A DNA stretch of 41,888 nt from an uncultured Bacilli bacterium (GTDB taxonomy: Bacteria; Bacillota_I; Bacilli_A; RF39; UBA660). Shown piece after piece: positions 20,284 to 29,779 of the stretch (positions within the stretch are counted from its first letter, which is position 1; each line of letters opens with the position of its first letter). Made by a program: the position numbers and the translations under genes. The notes beneath the pieces are model-generated. The model saw nothing but the letters and a program-made list of their open reading frames with translations. It had not been told where the DNA came from and searched no databases. The stretch is from assembly GCA_947628485.1 (NCBI GenBank), contig CANRAA010000003.1, positions 1-41,888 on the forward strand, read 5' to 3'.

Positions 20284-20341
20284 TTGACTAATATACGTTT
20301 TACGTATATAATTAACTTAAGAATATACGTATAACGTATAT
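20284..20341 (+). promoter_or_regulatory. Promoter with two palindromic operators between the XRE gene and the surface operon
   Basis: TTGACT (20284-20289), 17-nt spacer, TATAAT (20307-20312); ATATACGT-TTT-ACGTATAT at 20291-20309 and ATATACGT-ATA-ACGTATAT at 20323-20341. Confidence 0.85.
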
Positions 20342-20431
20342 ATTTATATATAGTATAACAATTATATTTTGTTATTATATTTTTATTTTGAATATATAAT
20401 TCGGTATTAGCAACACATAAAAGAGGTTAGT

Positions 20432-21133
20432 ATGATAAAAGAGAAAATAAGGAATTTAAAAGAGAAATTAAACTTTAAAGTAATATACATAGTAGTATGT
20501 TTAATCTTTCTTGTGGGTTTACTTTATTTTAATAAAACCCATGCTTATTATGATTATGAAAGTGGCTGGGTACCGATATTTACTGGTAAGGTAGGAAACT
20601 TTACGGGTAAAGGTGATACTAGTCCCTTAAATCAACCATCTGATGTAAATTTATTATTTTTAGTTCAAGATATAACTAATCCTAAAAATTATACTGTTAT
20701 GGAAGGAACCCCAGTAGCAGTATCAGGTTATCAAGTAAATGAAAAAAAGAGTAATTGTATACCTGCAGATGGAACATATCAAAAGTATGGGGAGAATGTT
20801 TATTCCATAGCAAGTGATGGAACAGTAACTGTAAAAGTAAAAGAAAATAAACCAAATCAAGTAGTATGTCGAATATATTATGATTATGGAAAAGATTTAA
20901 CAAAAGATGATGTTATAGTATTTGCTTTAAAAGAAGATCCATTAGGAATGGTAATCTATAATAATAAACATTATGTAATGAGTGAAGAAATACCAAGTAC
21001 AGGTTATACCTATAATAGTTCAAGTTGTAAGAATACAGATATAGCAACAAGTATAAGTTACAATGCCTCAACAGGCTTTACTTTTAAAACTAAAGGACCA
21101 AATATATGTTATGCATATTTTAATATAGGTTAG
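20432..21133 (+). CDS. Membrane-anchored extracellular protein (hypothetical)
   Basis: One N-terminal TM helix, then Thr/Asn/Ser/Tyr-rich ectodomain; RBS. Confidence 0.75.
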   Translation: MIKEKIRNLKEKLNFKVIYIVVCLIFLVGLLYFNKTHAYYDYESGWVPIFTGKVGNFTGKGDTSPLNQPSDVNLLFLVQDITNPKNYTVMEGTPVAVSGYQVNEKKSNCIPADGTYQKYGENVYSIASDGTVTVKVKENKPNQVVCRIYYDYGKDLTKDDVIVFALKEDPLGMVIYNNKHYVMSEEIPSTGYTYNSSSCKNTDIATSISYNASTGFTFKTKGPNICYAYFNIG

Positions 21134-21144
21134 GAGGATTTTAA

Positions 21145-22263
21145 ATGAAAAAGAAAGTATTAAATATTTTAGTAGTTATCTTAACAATAAGTATAATAGT
21201 TGAAGGTTATATCTGTTTTAAAAATGTTAAAAATAATAAAGTATTAGAAGATATCAAAACAGTAGATATATTTGATAATAAAGATAAGACCATATCTATA
21301 ATGGTCCAAGACCCCACAACCTTTGAATACCAATCAGATACAAGTAGAACTTCATGGCCCCAAAAGACAGAATACATATATGCTGGAACTAAATGTACTG
21401 ATGCGAGTGGAACAGATGTAGGAGATACAACACCATATTTAAAATTTGACGAAAGTGATTATACAGCAACCATAACAACTAAGAAAACAATCTATTGTAC
21501 CTTATACTTTGCTAATGGAAGACCAGCCTTAGAAGTGTTAAAGGCCAAAGGAGGAGATTACTATGCTGGAGGAGGAGACCATACAACAGTAGTGGATGAA
21601 TTGTACCGATTTAAAGGAACAGTAGGCCAAGTAGATAATAATTATATATGTTTAGGAGCATCCGAAAATCCTGATACATGTAAAGCAAATTCAGAAAACA
21701 TGTATCGAATAATCGGAGTCACAACAGATGGCAAACTAAAAGTGATAAAAGCTAAAAAATATGGAGATAATCAAAAATGGAATAGTAAAGCCTCCTCGGA
21801 TGTAAAATGGAATGCATCGACTTTATATACATACTTAAATAGTACATTTTATAATTCACTTAATGCAAGAATACAAGGATTAATAGATAACTATACATGG
21901 AAAATGGAATTAACAACATCAACACCAGGAACAACAACAGGAAATCAAGATGGAACAATACAAAATCATATAGGGTTAATGTATGGAAGTGATTATGTAA
22001 ATGCAGGAGCACAAGATAAAACAAATTGGTTATTCATACAAAATGGTTATAGTGGAAACCCAGCAGAGTTTGAATGGACAATGAGTAGTTGTGGCTACAA
22101 CGGCGGTGCCCGTGCGTGGTTTATGCGTACAGGCGGCTACTTTGGCGTGGAGCTTGTGAGCGACCCGTATGCAGTTCGTCCGGTCTTCTATCTGTTATCC
22201 ACAGTAGGATTAATAGGTGAAGGAACAGTATCTCAACCATACACTGTAACAACTATTAAATAA
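21145..22263 (+). CDS. Membrane-anchored surface protein with C-terminal lectin-like/DGR-target-like domain
   Basis: N-terminal TM; MYRIIGVTTDGKLKVIKAKKYG, TYLNSTFYNSLNARIQGLIDNYTWKME, IGLMYGSDYVNA, EWTMS...AW...AVRPVFYL shared with the other two paralogues. Confidence 0.75.
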   Translation: MKKKVLNILVVILTISIIVEGYICFKNVKNNKVLEDIKTVDIFDNKDKTISIMVQDPTTFEYQSDTSRTSWPQKTEYIYAGTKCTDASGTDVGDTTPYLKFDESDYTATITTKKTIYCTLYFANGRPALEVLKAKGGDYYAGGGDHTTVVDELYRFKGTVGQVDNNYICLGASENPDTCKANSENMYRIIGVTTDGKLKVIKAKKYGDNQKWNSKASSDVKWNASTLYTYLNSTFYNSLNARIQGLIDNYTWKMELTTSTPGTTTGNQDGTIQNHIGLMYGSDYVNAGAQDKTNWLFIQNGYSGNPAEFEWTMSSCGYNGGARAWFMRTGGYFGVELVSDPYAVRPVFYLLSTVGLIGEGTVSQPYTVTTIK

Positions 22264-22361
22264 ATAATTAGATAAAAAATGATAAAAGCAAGTATATTGC
22301 AAATATATTGCACTTGATTTAAAGAAAAAAATATAGTATCCTTATAAAGGAGTGATGCTTT

Positions 22362-22652
22362 ATGAGTACGATATCTAATACGACTAATATGACTATTAGA
22401 ATTGATAAAGATTTAAAGAAAAGTGTTGATGAATTATTTAAAAAACTGGGAACTACTACTAACTCCGCAATTAATATGTTTTTAAGACAATGTGAGAGGG
22501 AACAAGGTTTGGCATTTAAACCAACAATAGCTCCAAAACCTAATAAAGAATTATTAGAAACTTTACAAGAAATAGAAGATTATAAAAAAGGAAAGGTAGA
22601 TCTTCCTAGTTTTGATACAACTAAGGAATTATTTGATTATTTAAATAAATAA
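22362..22652 (+). CDS. RelB/DinJ-family antitoxin-like protein
   Basis: NMTIRIDKDLKKSVDELFKKLGTTTNSAINMFLRQC ribbon-helix-helix pattern; AYTK-like C-terminus. Confidence 0.85.
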   Translation: MSTISNTTNMTIRIDKDLKKSVDELFKKLGTTTNSAINMFLRQCEREQGLAFKPTIAPKPNKELLETLQEIEDYKKGKVDLPSFDTTKELFDYLNK

Positions 22653-22679
22653 TATTAAAAATTGAATTATATTCTAAAT

Positions 22680-22711
22680 TTAAAAGAAGATAAAAAACTA
22701 TCTTCTTTTAA
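22680..22711. terminator. Bidirectional hairpin terminator
   Basis: AAAAGAAGATA-AAAAAC-TATCTTCTTTT between convergent genes. Confidence 0.75.
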
Positions 22712-23052
22712 AAATCACTAATTATAGGGAAATCGCTATAATTTGATAAATATTCATTAATACTTTGAGATAAATAATAATATTTATTATCGATATTATT
22801 ATTTTTTAATAAATCTAAATAATCTTTAAATACTAACATAACTATGTCTTTATTATTGCTACTAACTAACATAATATTATAAAGTCTATTTAATTTATCT
22901 ATAATTGTTACTTCTTTATCTATTTTACCTTCTAAAGCAGATGCTTTAATAGCCTTGTCTAAACTAATAAAGGGGTATTTTGAAGTTATTTCTTGGGATA
23001 CTTGGTTAATTCTTTCATTTTCTTCTAAATTACCATTGTATTCATAATTCAT
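22708..23052 (-). CDS. Hypothetical protein downstream of the AAA+ ATPase
   Basis: 114-aa ORF 2 nt after the upstream stop. Confidence 0.55.
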   Translation of the reverse strand: MNYEYNGNLEENERINQVSQEITSKYPFISLDKAIKASALEGKIDKEVTIIDKLNRLYNIMLVSSNNKDIVMLVFKDYLDLLKNNNIDNKYYYLSQSINEYLSNYSDFPIISDF

Positions 23053-23054
23053 AA

Positions 23055-24761
23055 TTAACCTCTAACTCTTCTATTTACAGAGTTTTCATTAATTTTATTA
23101 ATCGTATATTTATCTAAATGAATAACTGGACTATCTCCTCTTAAAACTTCTTTCATATAGTAAGTTCTAATATTATTTATAACTGTTTGTAAGCTTCTAG
23201 CTCCCGTATTTAAATTATAAGCATGTTCTGAGATGGCTTCATAAGCCTCTTCATCTATTTCTAAAGTTTTACCATTCATATTAATCCATTTTTCTAATCC
23301 TATTAAAGGACTGATTGAGGACTCTTTTAAAATTCTTATTAAATCTTCTTTAGAATAATCATTGGTATGTAGGTAAGTATTAAATCTCCCAACAAGTTCT
23401 CTTTCTAAACCAATACCAATTAAATCATCAGGGGTAATACTATAATTAGACTTATCTTTATCTGTTTCTTCTGTAGCACTAAAACCTAAACTAATTTTTT
23501 TATCTTGTTTTTCTTCTCTTAAGTTCGATAATGCCCCAAGACAGACAAAAGTAAGTTTTGAGGTATCAAATTCTATTTTTTTCTTATCAAATAGATTATC
23601 TCCGACATCAATTGTATATTTACCACCACCAAGGAAGTCTAAAAGTTGTTGTTGAACAGCTTTTTTCATTTCTAAGCCATCTTTTGAAGTGGCTAGTTTA
23701 TCAAGTTCATCTAAAACAACAATTCCTCTTTGGGCTAAACTGACATTATCGCCGGCTTTATGGTATAAATCAACTAAAGTATCGGTAACATCTCCTCCTA
23801 CATAACCCGTTGAAGAATAATTAACAATGGAAGTAGCCGTAAAAGGAATATTTAACTTTTTCGTTATTTCTCTTGTAATGGCTGTTTTACCTGTTCCCGT
23901 TGGACCATCTAAAAAGATAATTGATCTTTCCCCATCAGATAATTCTTCTAAAGAGGCTAGTTGTTGATTATTAACAATGTTATAAAATAAATTTTCAGTA
24001 GTTTCTTCTTGGCCAATAAACTTTTTTAAAATGTCCTCTAAGATTTGCCATAAATGACTTTTATCTTTACCTAAAAATCCTACTGGCATAAGTTCCGGAT
24101 CAGGTAAATCTTCAGGTATTTTTTGTAAATATTTATCATATTTCTTTGGCTTATCTAAAACTTTACTTTCCAATATTTTTTCTGGTATTTCCTTTATTTT
24201 TTCTCTTTCTTGTTTACTTAAAGGGGTTACTAATTCGTTTTGAAGTAAATATTCTTCTAATTTTCTAAATATCGAATGTTTACTAAAAGTTAAACAATTT
24301 AAATTACATTTTTGAGATAATAAGTTATAAAAATTGGCCTCACTAAAGTTAGTAAATCCTAAAGATAAATAAAGTAATTCAGGACAAATTTTATTAATGC
24401 GATATCTAGAGCCTAAATTAATAATCATTTCTCTAAAAATAGAGACCATATTACTATTTGCATAAACCAAGTCATAATCTTCTTTATTTGGTAGTTTTTT
24501 TAGTTCATCTTGTCCTAAATTAACAAAAGACATAAGTCTATTTAAATTAATATCTGAAGATTCATACAAATAATCTTTAATTTTACTATTAGTAAAAAAA
24601 CCTCCTAAGAAAAAGGCCATAGCTACTTTATCTTTATCACTTAAAGTGTAACTAATTTTTTGAGAAGTATATGTTTTCTTAATTGTTTTATCTTTAATTG
24701 CCACATATATATCTGTTACTCTTTGAATATAATTACTACATCCTTCATAATCATGTTCCAT
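23055..24761 (-). CDS. AAA+ ATPase, ClpX/HslU-like C-terminal half
   Basis: Walker A LDGPTGTGKTAITREI, Walker B GIVVLDELDKLA, STGYVGGDV, GARSLQTVI sensor 2; about 200-aa unfamiliar N-terminal region. Confidence 0.85.
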   Translation of the reverse strand: MEHDYEGCSNYIQRVTDIYVAIKDKTIKKTYTSQKISYTLSDKDKVAMAFFLGGFFTNSKIKDYLYESSDINLNRLMSFVNLGQDELKKLPNKEDYDLVYANSNMVSIFREMIINLGSRYRINKICPELLYLSLGFTNFSEANFYNLLSQKCNLNCLTFSKHSIFRKLEEYLLQNELVTPLSKQEREKIKEIPEKILESKVLDKPKKYDKYLQKIPEDLPDPELMPVGFLGKDKSHLWQILEDILKKFIGQEETTENLFYNIVNNQQLASLEELSDGERSIIFLDGPTGTGKTAITREITKKLNIPFTATSIVNYSSTGYVGGDVTDTLVDLYHKAGDNVSLAQRGIVVLDELDKLATSKDGLEMKKAVQQQLLDFLGGGKYTIDVGDNLFDKKKIEFDTSKLTFVCLGALSNLREEKQDKKISLGFSATEETDKDKSNYSITPDDLIGIGLERELVGRFNTYLHTNDYSKEDLIRILKESSISPLIGLEKWINMNGKTLEIDEEAYEAISEHAYNLNTGARSLQTVINNIRTYYMKEVLRGDSPVIHLDKYTINKINENSVNRRVRG

Positions 24762-24865
24762 TTTTTATTCCCCCAGTGCTAGATATTATATCACATTTTG
24801 GCTAAATTTAAATATTTAATTGTAATTTATTTTAATAATTGTTATACTTTATAATAGTGAGTTGT

Positions 24866-25492
24866 ATGAAGGAATTAAGATTTTATGATTATTTTTATAT
24901 CTTTATTATAGGAAGTGTGTTTGGTTGGATATTTGAAGGCATTGGTTCAATTGTAATTGATCATTTACTTCTTAACCATTCCGCTTTAGTTTTAGGACCC
25001 ATTAATGCCATTTATGGATTTGGGGCATGTTTCCTAACTTTAATGCTTTATAAAAAACAAAAAGCCAATGTTTTAGAAATATTTTTAATATCCGTTATTG
25101 GTTGTTCAATACTTGAATACTTTATGAGTTGGGGTATGGAATTAGTCGTTGGATTTCCGGCTTGGAATTATTCGAAATTTTTTATGAATTTAAATGGTCG
25201 AATTTGTTTACAATATTCTTTAATGTGGGGTGTTTTAGGAGTCATTTATATTAAATATATTTTCCCCTTACTCCAAAAATTTATTGCTAAAATTAATCCT
25301 AAATGGGGTAACATTATAATGAAAGTTTTAATTGTATTTTTAGTATTTGATATCATTTTAACATCATTTGCGGTAATGCGAGCCCATTCTTTTGATAAAG
25401 GAATAGAACCGCATAATAGTTTTGAAAAATTTTTAGATAAAACCTTTAATCGAGATTATTTAAAAAATATGTATGGAAACAATTGGGAGTAG
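24866..25492 (+). CDS. Putative ABC-transporter-type permease (CmpB/PF06541-like) membrane protein
   Basis: GSVFGWIFEGIGSI...VLGPINAIYGFGACFL pattern, multi-pass. Confidence 0.7.
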   Translation: MKELRFYDYFYIFIIGSVFGWIFEGIGSIVIDHLLLNHSALVLGPINAIYGFGACFLTLMLYKKQKANVLEIFLISVIGCSILEYFMSWGMELVVGFPAWNYSKFFMNLNGRICLQYSLMWGVLGVIYIKYIFPLLQKFIAKINPKWGNIIMKVLIVFLVFDIILTSFAVMRAHSFDKGIEPHNSFEKFLDKTFNRDYLKNMYGNNWE

Positions 25493-25495
25493 ATT

Positions 25496-26587
25496 ATGAA
25501 AGTTTTGATATTAACCTGTAATACTGGAGGCGGACACACAAGTTGTGCTAAATATATTGCGGAAGAATTAAATATGAATGATATTCATGCCGATGTTTGC
25601 AATTATTTAGAGTTAGTTGGGGAAAATATTGCCCGGATTATTGAAAAATTATATTTAGACTCTACGAAAGGTAATGGGACAATTTTTAAAGGTGTCTATC
25701 GAATTGGTGAAATTTATAATAAAAGTAATATTATAAGTCCGGTTTATTTACTTAATAAGATGGCTAAAGAAAAAATTAGTAATTATATTAAAGATAATGG
25801 TTATGATTTAACAATTTGTACTCATTTATTTCCAAGTATGGCTTTAACGGAAATTAAAAAAGAAGAGAATATTAAATTTATTAATGTGGCTACCGATTAT
25901 GAATGCATTCCTTTTTGGAATGAAACTAATCCCGATACTTTCGTAATTCCTAGTCCTAATTTAACGAATGAATTTGTGAAAAAGGGATTTGCCAAAGATA
26001 TTATTTTACCGATTGGAATACCGGTTTCTACCAATTTTCGTTTAAAACATGAGGAAATAGATATTCCTAAAGATAAAGAATATATTTTACTAACCTCGGG
26101 AAGTATGGGTTTTGGTAATATGAAAAATTTAGTTAATGAAATCTTAAAAGAAATCAAAGATTATTATTTAGTTGTTATCTGTGGTAATAATGAAAAGTTA
26201 AAAGGAATATTAGATAAAATAGATAATCCTAATTTAATTGTGGTTGGTTTTACGAAAAATATGAGTGAATACATGCAACACAGTAAAGTAGTTATTACTA
26301 AACCAGGAGGCCTTACTACTAGTGAAGTAGTTACTCTTCGTAAACCTTTAATTCATATGATGCCAATACCAGGTGTCGAAAACTACAATGCCAACTTTTT
26401 TGCAAGTAATGGTATGAGTCTAAAGGCTAAGAATATTGAAGAAGTACTTACCTGCTTAAAAAAATTATTAAAAGATGATAAGTTACAAAAAAATATGATA
26501 AAGAAACAAAAAGAATTAATTAAAGAAAATTCTTGTGAATTATTAGTCGAATATATTAAAGATAATTATATGAAAAAAAGTGCTTAA
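25496..26587 (+). CDS. GT28/MGDG-synthase-like glycosyltransferase (UgtP-like)
   Basis: ILTCNTGGGHTSCAKYIAEEL and TKPGGLTTSEVVTLRKPLIHM. Confidence 0.88.
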   Translation: MKVLILTCNTGGGHTSCAKYIAEELNMNDIHADVCNYLELVGENIARIIEKLYLDSTKGNGTIFKGVYRIGEIYNKSNIISPVYLLNKMAKEKISNYIKDNGYDLTICTHLFPSMALTEIKKEENIKFINVATDYECIPFWNETNPDTFVIPSPNLTNEFVKKGFAKDIILPIGIPVSTNFRLKHEEIDIPKDKEYILLTSGSMGFGNMKNLVNEILKEIKDYYLVVICGNNEKLKGILDKIDNPNLIVVGFTKNMSEYMQHSKVVITKPGGLTTSEVVTLRKPLIHMMPIPGVENYNANFFASNGMSLKAKNIEEVLTCLKKLLKDDKLQKNMIKKQKELIKENSCELLVEYIKDNYMKKSA

Positions 26588-26660
26588 ATTTAAGCGATTA
26601 GGATATTTCAAAAAAAAGAGATGAGTTATTTAATTTATAATTCTTAAGAATTTAATAAAT

Positions 26661-26688
26661 GGAGTGAAAGGAAATTTCATTCTTTTTT
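26661..26688 (+). terminator. Hairpin terminator
   Basis: GAGTGAAA-GGAAA-TTTCATTC followed by TTTTTT. Confidence 0.7.
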
Positions 26689-26724
26689 AATGGTGTTGTG
26701 TTTGTAAATTCACATTATGAGATA

Positions 26725-26753
26725 TTGACTAATGTCGTTAATTGGTATATTAT
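26725..26753 (+). promoter_or_regulatory. Promoter of second surface operon
   Basis: TTGACT, 17-nt spacer, TATTAT; ATATTGACTAAT identical to the promoter at 20284. Confidence 0.75.
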
Positions 26754-26785
26754 TTAAATATAAGGTACATAAATACGACAACAAT

Positions 26786-26820
26786 AATATGGTATATAAA
26801 ATATAAATATATACCATATT
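26786..26820. promoter_or_regulatory. Perfect 13-bp inverted repeat in 5' UTR of second surface operon
   Basis: AATATGGTATATA-aaatataaa-TATATACCATATT. Confidence 0.7.
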
Positions 26821-26868
26821 AATAATGAAATTTATATTCGGTATTTAAAACAAATAAGGAGAAGTAAA

Positions 26869-28334
26869 ATGGAAGAGAATAATATAAGTAATAATAACTT
26901 TAATAGAAAGAAAATGGTAAAAATAAGTATACTTGGCTTAGTAGCGTTAATTTTGGCAATCGGGGGGGGGTTACCTATGCCTACTTTACCCTAGGGGCAA
27001 TAAATAATTCAGAAGAAACAAATATAACAATTAAAACCGGAGCTAAAAAGAATATAAAATTAACTGGGGGAACAACAAATTATAAACTACATTTAGAAGT
27101 ATCTGATATGGCCCAGAATAAAATAAATTCAGTTTATTATGGGACAACAGATGTAAATAAAAATTATGAAACAGAAGAAGAAAAAGGAACAATAATATTA
27201 GGTAATATAGAAACTGAAGGAAGTTTAGTAGATGAATATACATGTAATGCCACAGTTAATATAGCATTAGATGGAGAAATGCAAAGTGCATTAAAAGATA
27301 ATGATTTAGTATTAGTAATAACTCAAGGAGAAACAACAAATACAATAGATTTATCAGAGGATATAACATCTCCTACTTTTTCGTTTGATTTAAAACAAAT
27401 AGAGCCAATTAAAGCTTACTTAAAATTTACAAATCAAGAAACCAATCAAAGTGGAATAGCCGGAAAAGAATTAAACATAACAATTAATATAAATGATTTT
27501 GCATGTGAGATAAAAAAGAGTGCTTTACCAGTATTAAAAAGTACCACATCACCAGAGTATTTAAAAGAAGCAGTAGAAAATGATGAACTTTTAAGATATG
27601 TAGGAACAGCAACCGATGCCAACGAACATAGATTAAATAATTATATATGTTTTGGAACAACTGATAAAAGTACATGCACAGAAAATCCCGATACATACAT
27701 GTATCGAATCATAGGAATAACAACCGAAAATGTAAATAGAGATTTAGGACTTGTTCCAAATCAAATAAAGATAATAAAAGCAACACCATCAAATACAAGC
27801 CAAGCATGGTCAACAGATTATGAAACAGATATAGATTGGGATAATGAGAGTAATACCGTAAAAATATATTTAAATAGCATATTCATGGAAACAATAACAA
27901 AGTTAGTAGGACCACATAATTGGAGTGATTTAATAACAAGTCAACAATGGTACAAAGGAGATAATACAAGTGCAAGTAGTAGTGAAATAGAAGTAAAAAC
28001 ATTAACAACAAGTAGTTATAAAATAGGCTTAATGTATGCCAGTGATTATATAAATGCAGGTCCAAATACTTATTCAGATAGTTTAAATAATTGGTTATTC
28101 ATCCAAAACGGCTGGAATGGAAATACTGAAGAAAATGAATGGACAATGAGTAGGTATGGCAAGAACAGCTACGACGGTTACAGTGCGTGGTATGTGGGGG
28201 CGGGCGCCACCTTGAACGATGCTGGTGTACATTGGGATACGCCTGTAGTCCGTCCCGTCTTCTATTTAATACCAAATATAACCTTAACAGGTGAAGGAAC
28301 AGAAACAAGTCCATTTATAATAAGTGAGGAGTAA
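26869..28334 (+). pseudogene. Membrane-anchored surface protein gene, frameshifted (phase-OFF) at a G9 tract
   Basis: ATG at 26869 gives MEENNISNNNFNRKKMVKISILGLVALILAIGGG then stop at 26992-26994; adding one G (or removing two) restores GVTYAYFTLGAINNSEETNITIKTGAKK... into ORF 27108-28334. Confidence 0.85.
26962..26970 (+). repeat. Homopolymeric G9 tract
   Basis: ATC GGGGGGGGG TTA in an otherwise AT-rich gene. Confidence 0.95.
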
Positions 28335-28338
28335 GAAG

Positions 28339-29724
28339 ATGAATAAAAATAATAAAAGAATTATAATTATATCTACAATAGTATTAGTAATAGCCTTAAT
28401 TTTATCAGTAGTGGGAGTTTCTTATGCTTTCTTTAACTTACAAATAAATGGTGAAGATACAACAACTAAAATAGAAATATCAACGGGAGATGCTAATGGA
28501 ATAATATTATCAGGTAAAGTAGAAAACTTTCATATAACAGTAGATGCCGATGATATGGCTTATAATAATATGGGGTATTATTATGCAACAAATGAAGATA
28601 AAAATTATGTCAAAAATAAAGAAGATGGGATAAAAGAATTAGGAACAATAGAAATAAAGGGAGCATTAGAAAAACCAAATACATGTGATGCTACAATAAA
28701 AGTAGAGTTAACATCTAGTATATTAGAAAGTATTCAAGAAGGAGACTTTACCTTAGGTTTAATATATGGGAGTAATGAAACAGAAATAGATTTAAAGAAC
28801 ATACCTAGTGATGGAACAATTATAGAATTTGAACTTGATGGTAAAACAAGTCCATCATATATACAAGCCTATTTAAAATTAAATAATGCCAATAGAGATC
28901 AATCATATTTAGCAAGTCAAGAAATAAATGTAAAAGTAAATGTAGAAGATTTTATGTGTGAAGCAAGTGATGGCATACCACCACTTGAAATGTTAAAACA
29001 AACAGGTGGAGAAGTATTTGCAGGTGGAGGAGATCATACAACATTAGTGGATGAATTATATAGATATGTAGGGACATATGAAGAAGTTACAAACAACTAT
29101 ATATGTTTAGGGAAAACATTTAAAGATACATGTCAAGATGGAGAAAACATGTACAGGATAATTGGGATAACAGAAGATGGAAAATTAAAAGTAATAAAGG
29201 CAAAAAAATATGGAACAAATCAAAGATGGTTTAGTAGTAGTTCAAATAGTGAAAATTGGGGTTCAACAGAGGTATACACATATTTAAATAGTACATTTTA
29301 TAAATCATTAGATAAAAGAATACAAGGATTAATAGATAATTATACATGGAAAATGGAATATAGCAATAGTTATCCATGGGGGAGTGCAATAGTAACAAGT
29401 GAAGGAACAGTAACAGCAAATATAGGTTTAATTTATGCCAGTGATTATGTAAATGCATATAAAGATTTTTCGCTAGAAAACTGGTTATTTATTTCTCATG
29501 GATTGAATGAAAATGTAGAAGAAAACGAATGGACCATGAGTAGATATGGTTATTTCGGTGATGACGACACTTATCGTGCGTGGACTGAACTTACAGATGG
29601 ATTTATGCACGGGAGTCTTGTTGATAATGCGTTTGCTGTACGCCCTGTCTTTTACATAAAACCTAATATCACCTTATCTGGTGAAGGAACAGAAAGTAAT
29701 CCATTTATAATCCATACTAAATAA
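28339..29724 (+). CDS. Membrane-anchored surface protein with lectin-like/DGR-target-like C-terminal domain
   Basis: MNKNNKRIIIISTIVLVIALILSVVGVSYAFFNL N-terminus; C-terminal domain paralogous to 21145-22263 and 27108-28334. Confidence 0.78.
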   Translation: MNKNNKRIIIISTIVLVIALILSVVGVSYAFFNLQINGEDTTTKIEISTGDANGIILSGKVENFHITVDADDMAYNNMGYYYATNEDKNYVKNKEDGIKELGTIEIKGALEKPNTCDATIKVELTSSILESIQEGDFTLGLIYGSNETEIDLKNIPSDGTIIEFELDGKTSPSYIQAYLKLNNANRDQSYLASQEINVKVNVEDFMCEASDGIPPLEMLKQTGGEVFAGGGDHTTLVDELYRYVGTYEEVTNNYICLGKTFKDTCQDGENMYRIIGITEDGKLKVIKAKKYGTNQRWFSSSSNSENWGSTEVYTYLNSTFYKSLDKRIQGLIDNYTWKMEYSNSYPWGSAIVTSEGTVTANIGLIYASDYVNAYKDFSLENWLFISHGLNENVEENEWTMSRYGYFGDDDTYRAWTELTDGFMHGSLVDNAFAVRPVFYIKPNITLSGEGTESNPFIIHTK

Positions 29725-29779
29725 TATTTATTAAGACATATAAAAAAACAAACAGGTTTTACCTATTTGTCAACAATCT

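Noticed and set aside
26732-26780. Invertible promoter bounded by TGTCGT/ACGACA
   Set aside because: Only 6-bp arms, the -35 lies outside, and no recombinase is nearby.
26600-26869. Possible DGR template repeat in the intergenic region upstream of the second surface operon
   Set aside because: AT-rich sequence with no resemblance to the GC-rich variable segments; no RT ORF anywhere in the window.
27043-29458. Leu/His/Tyr-rich minus-strand ORFs (27043, 27484, 27883, 28099, 29231; also 20697)
   Set aside because: Antisense shadows of A-ending codons in the surface-protein genes; low-complexity composition, no RBS.
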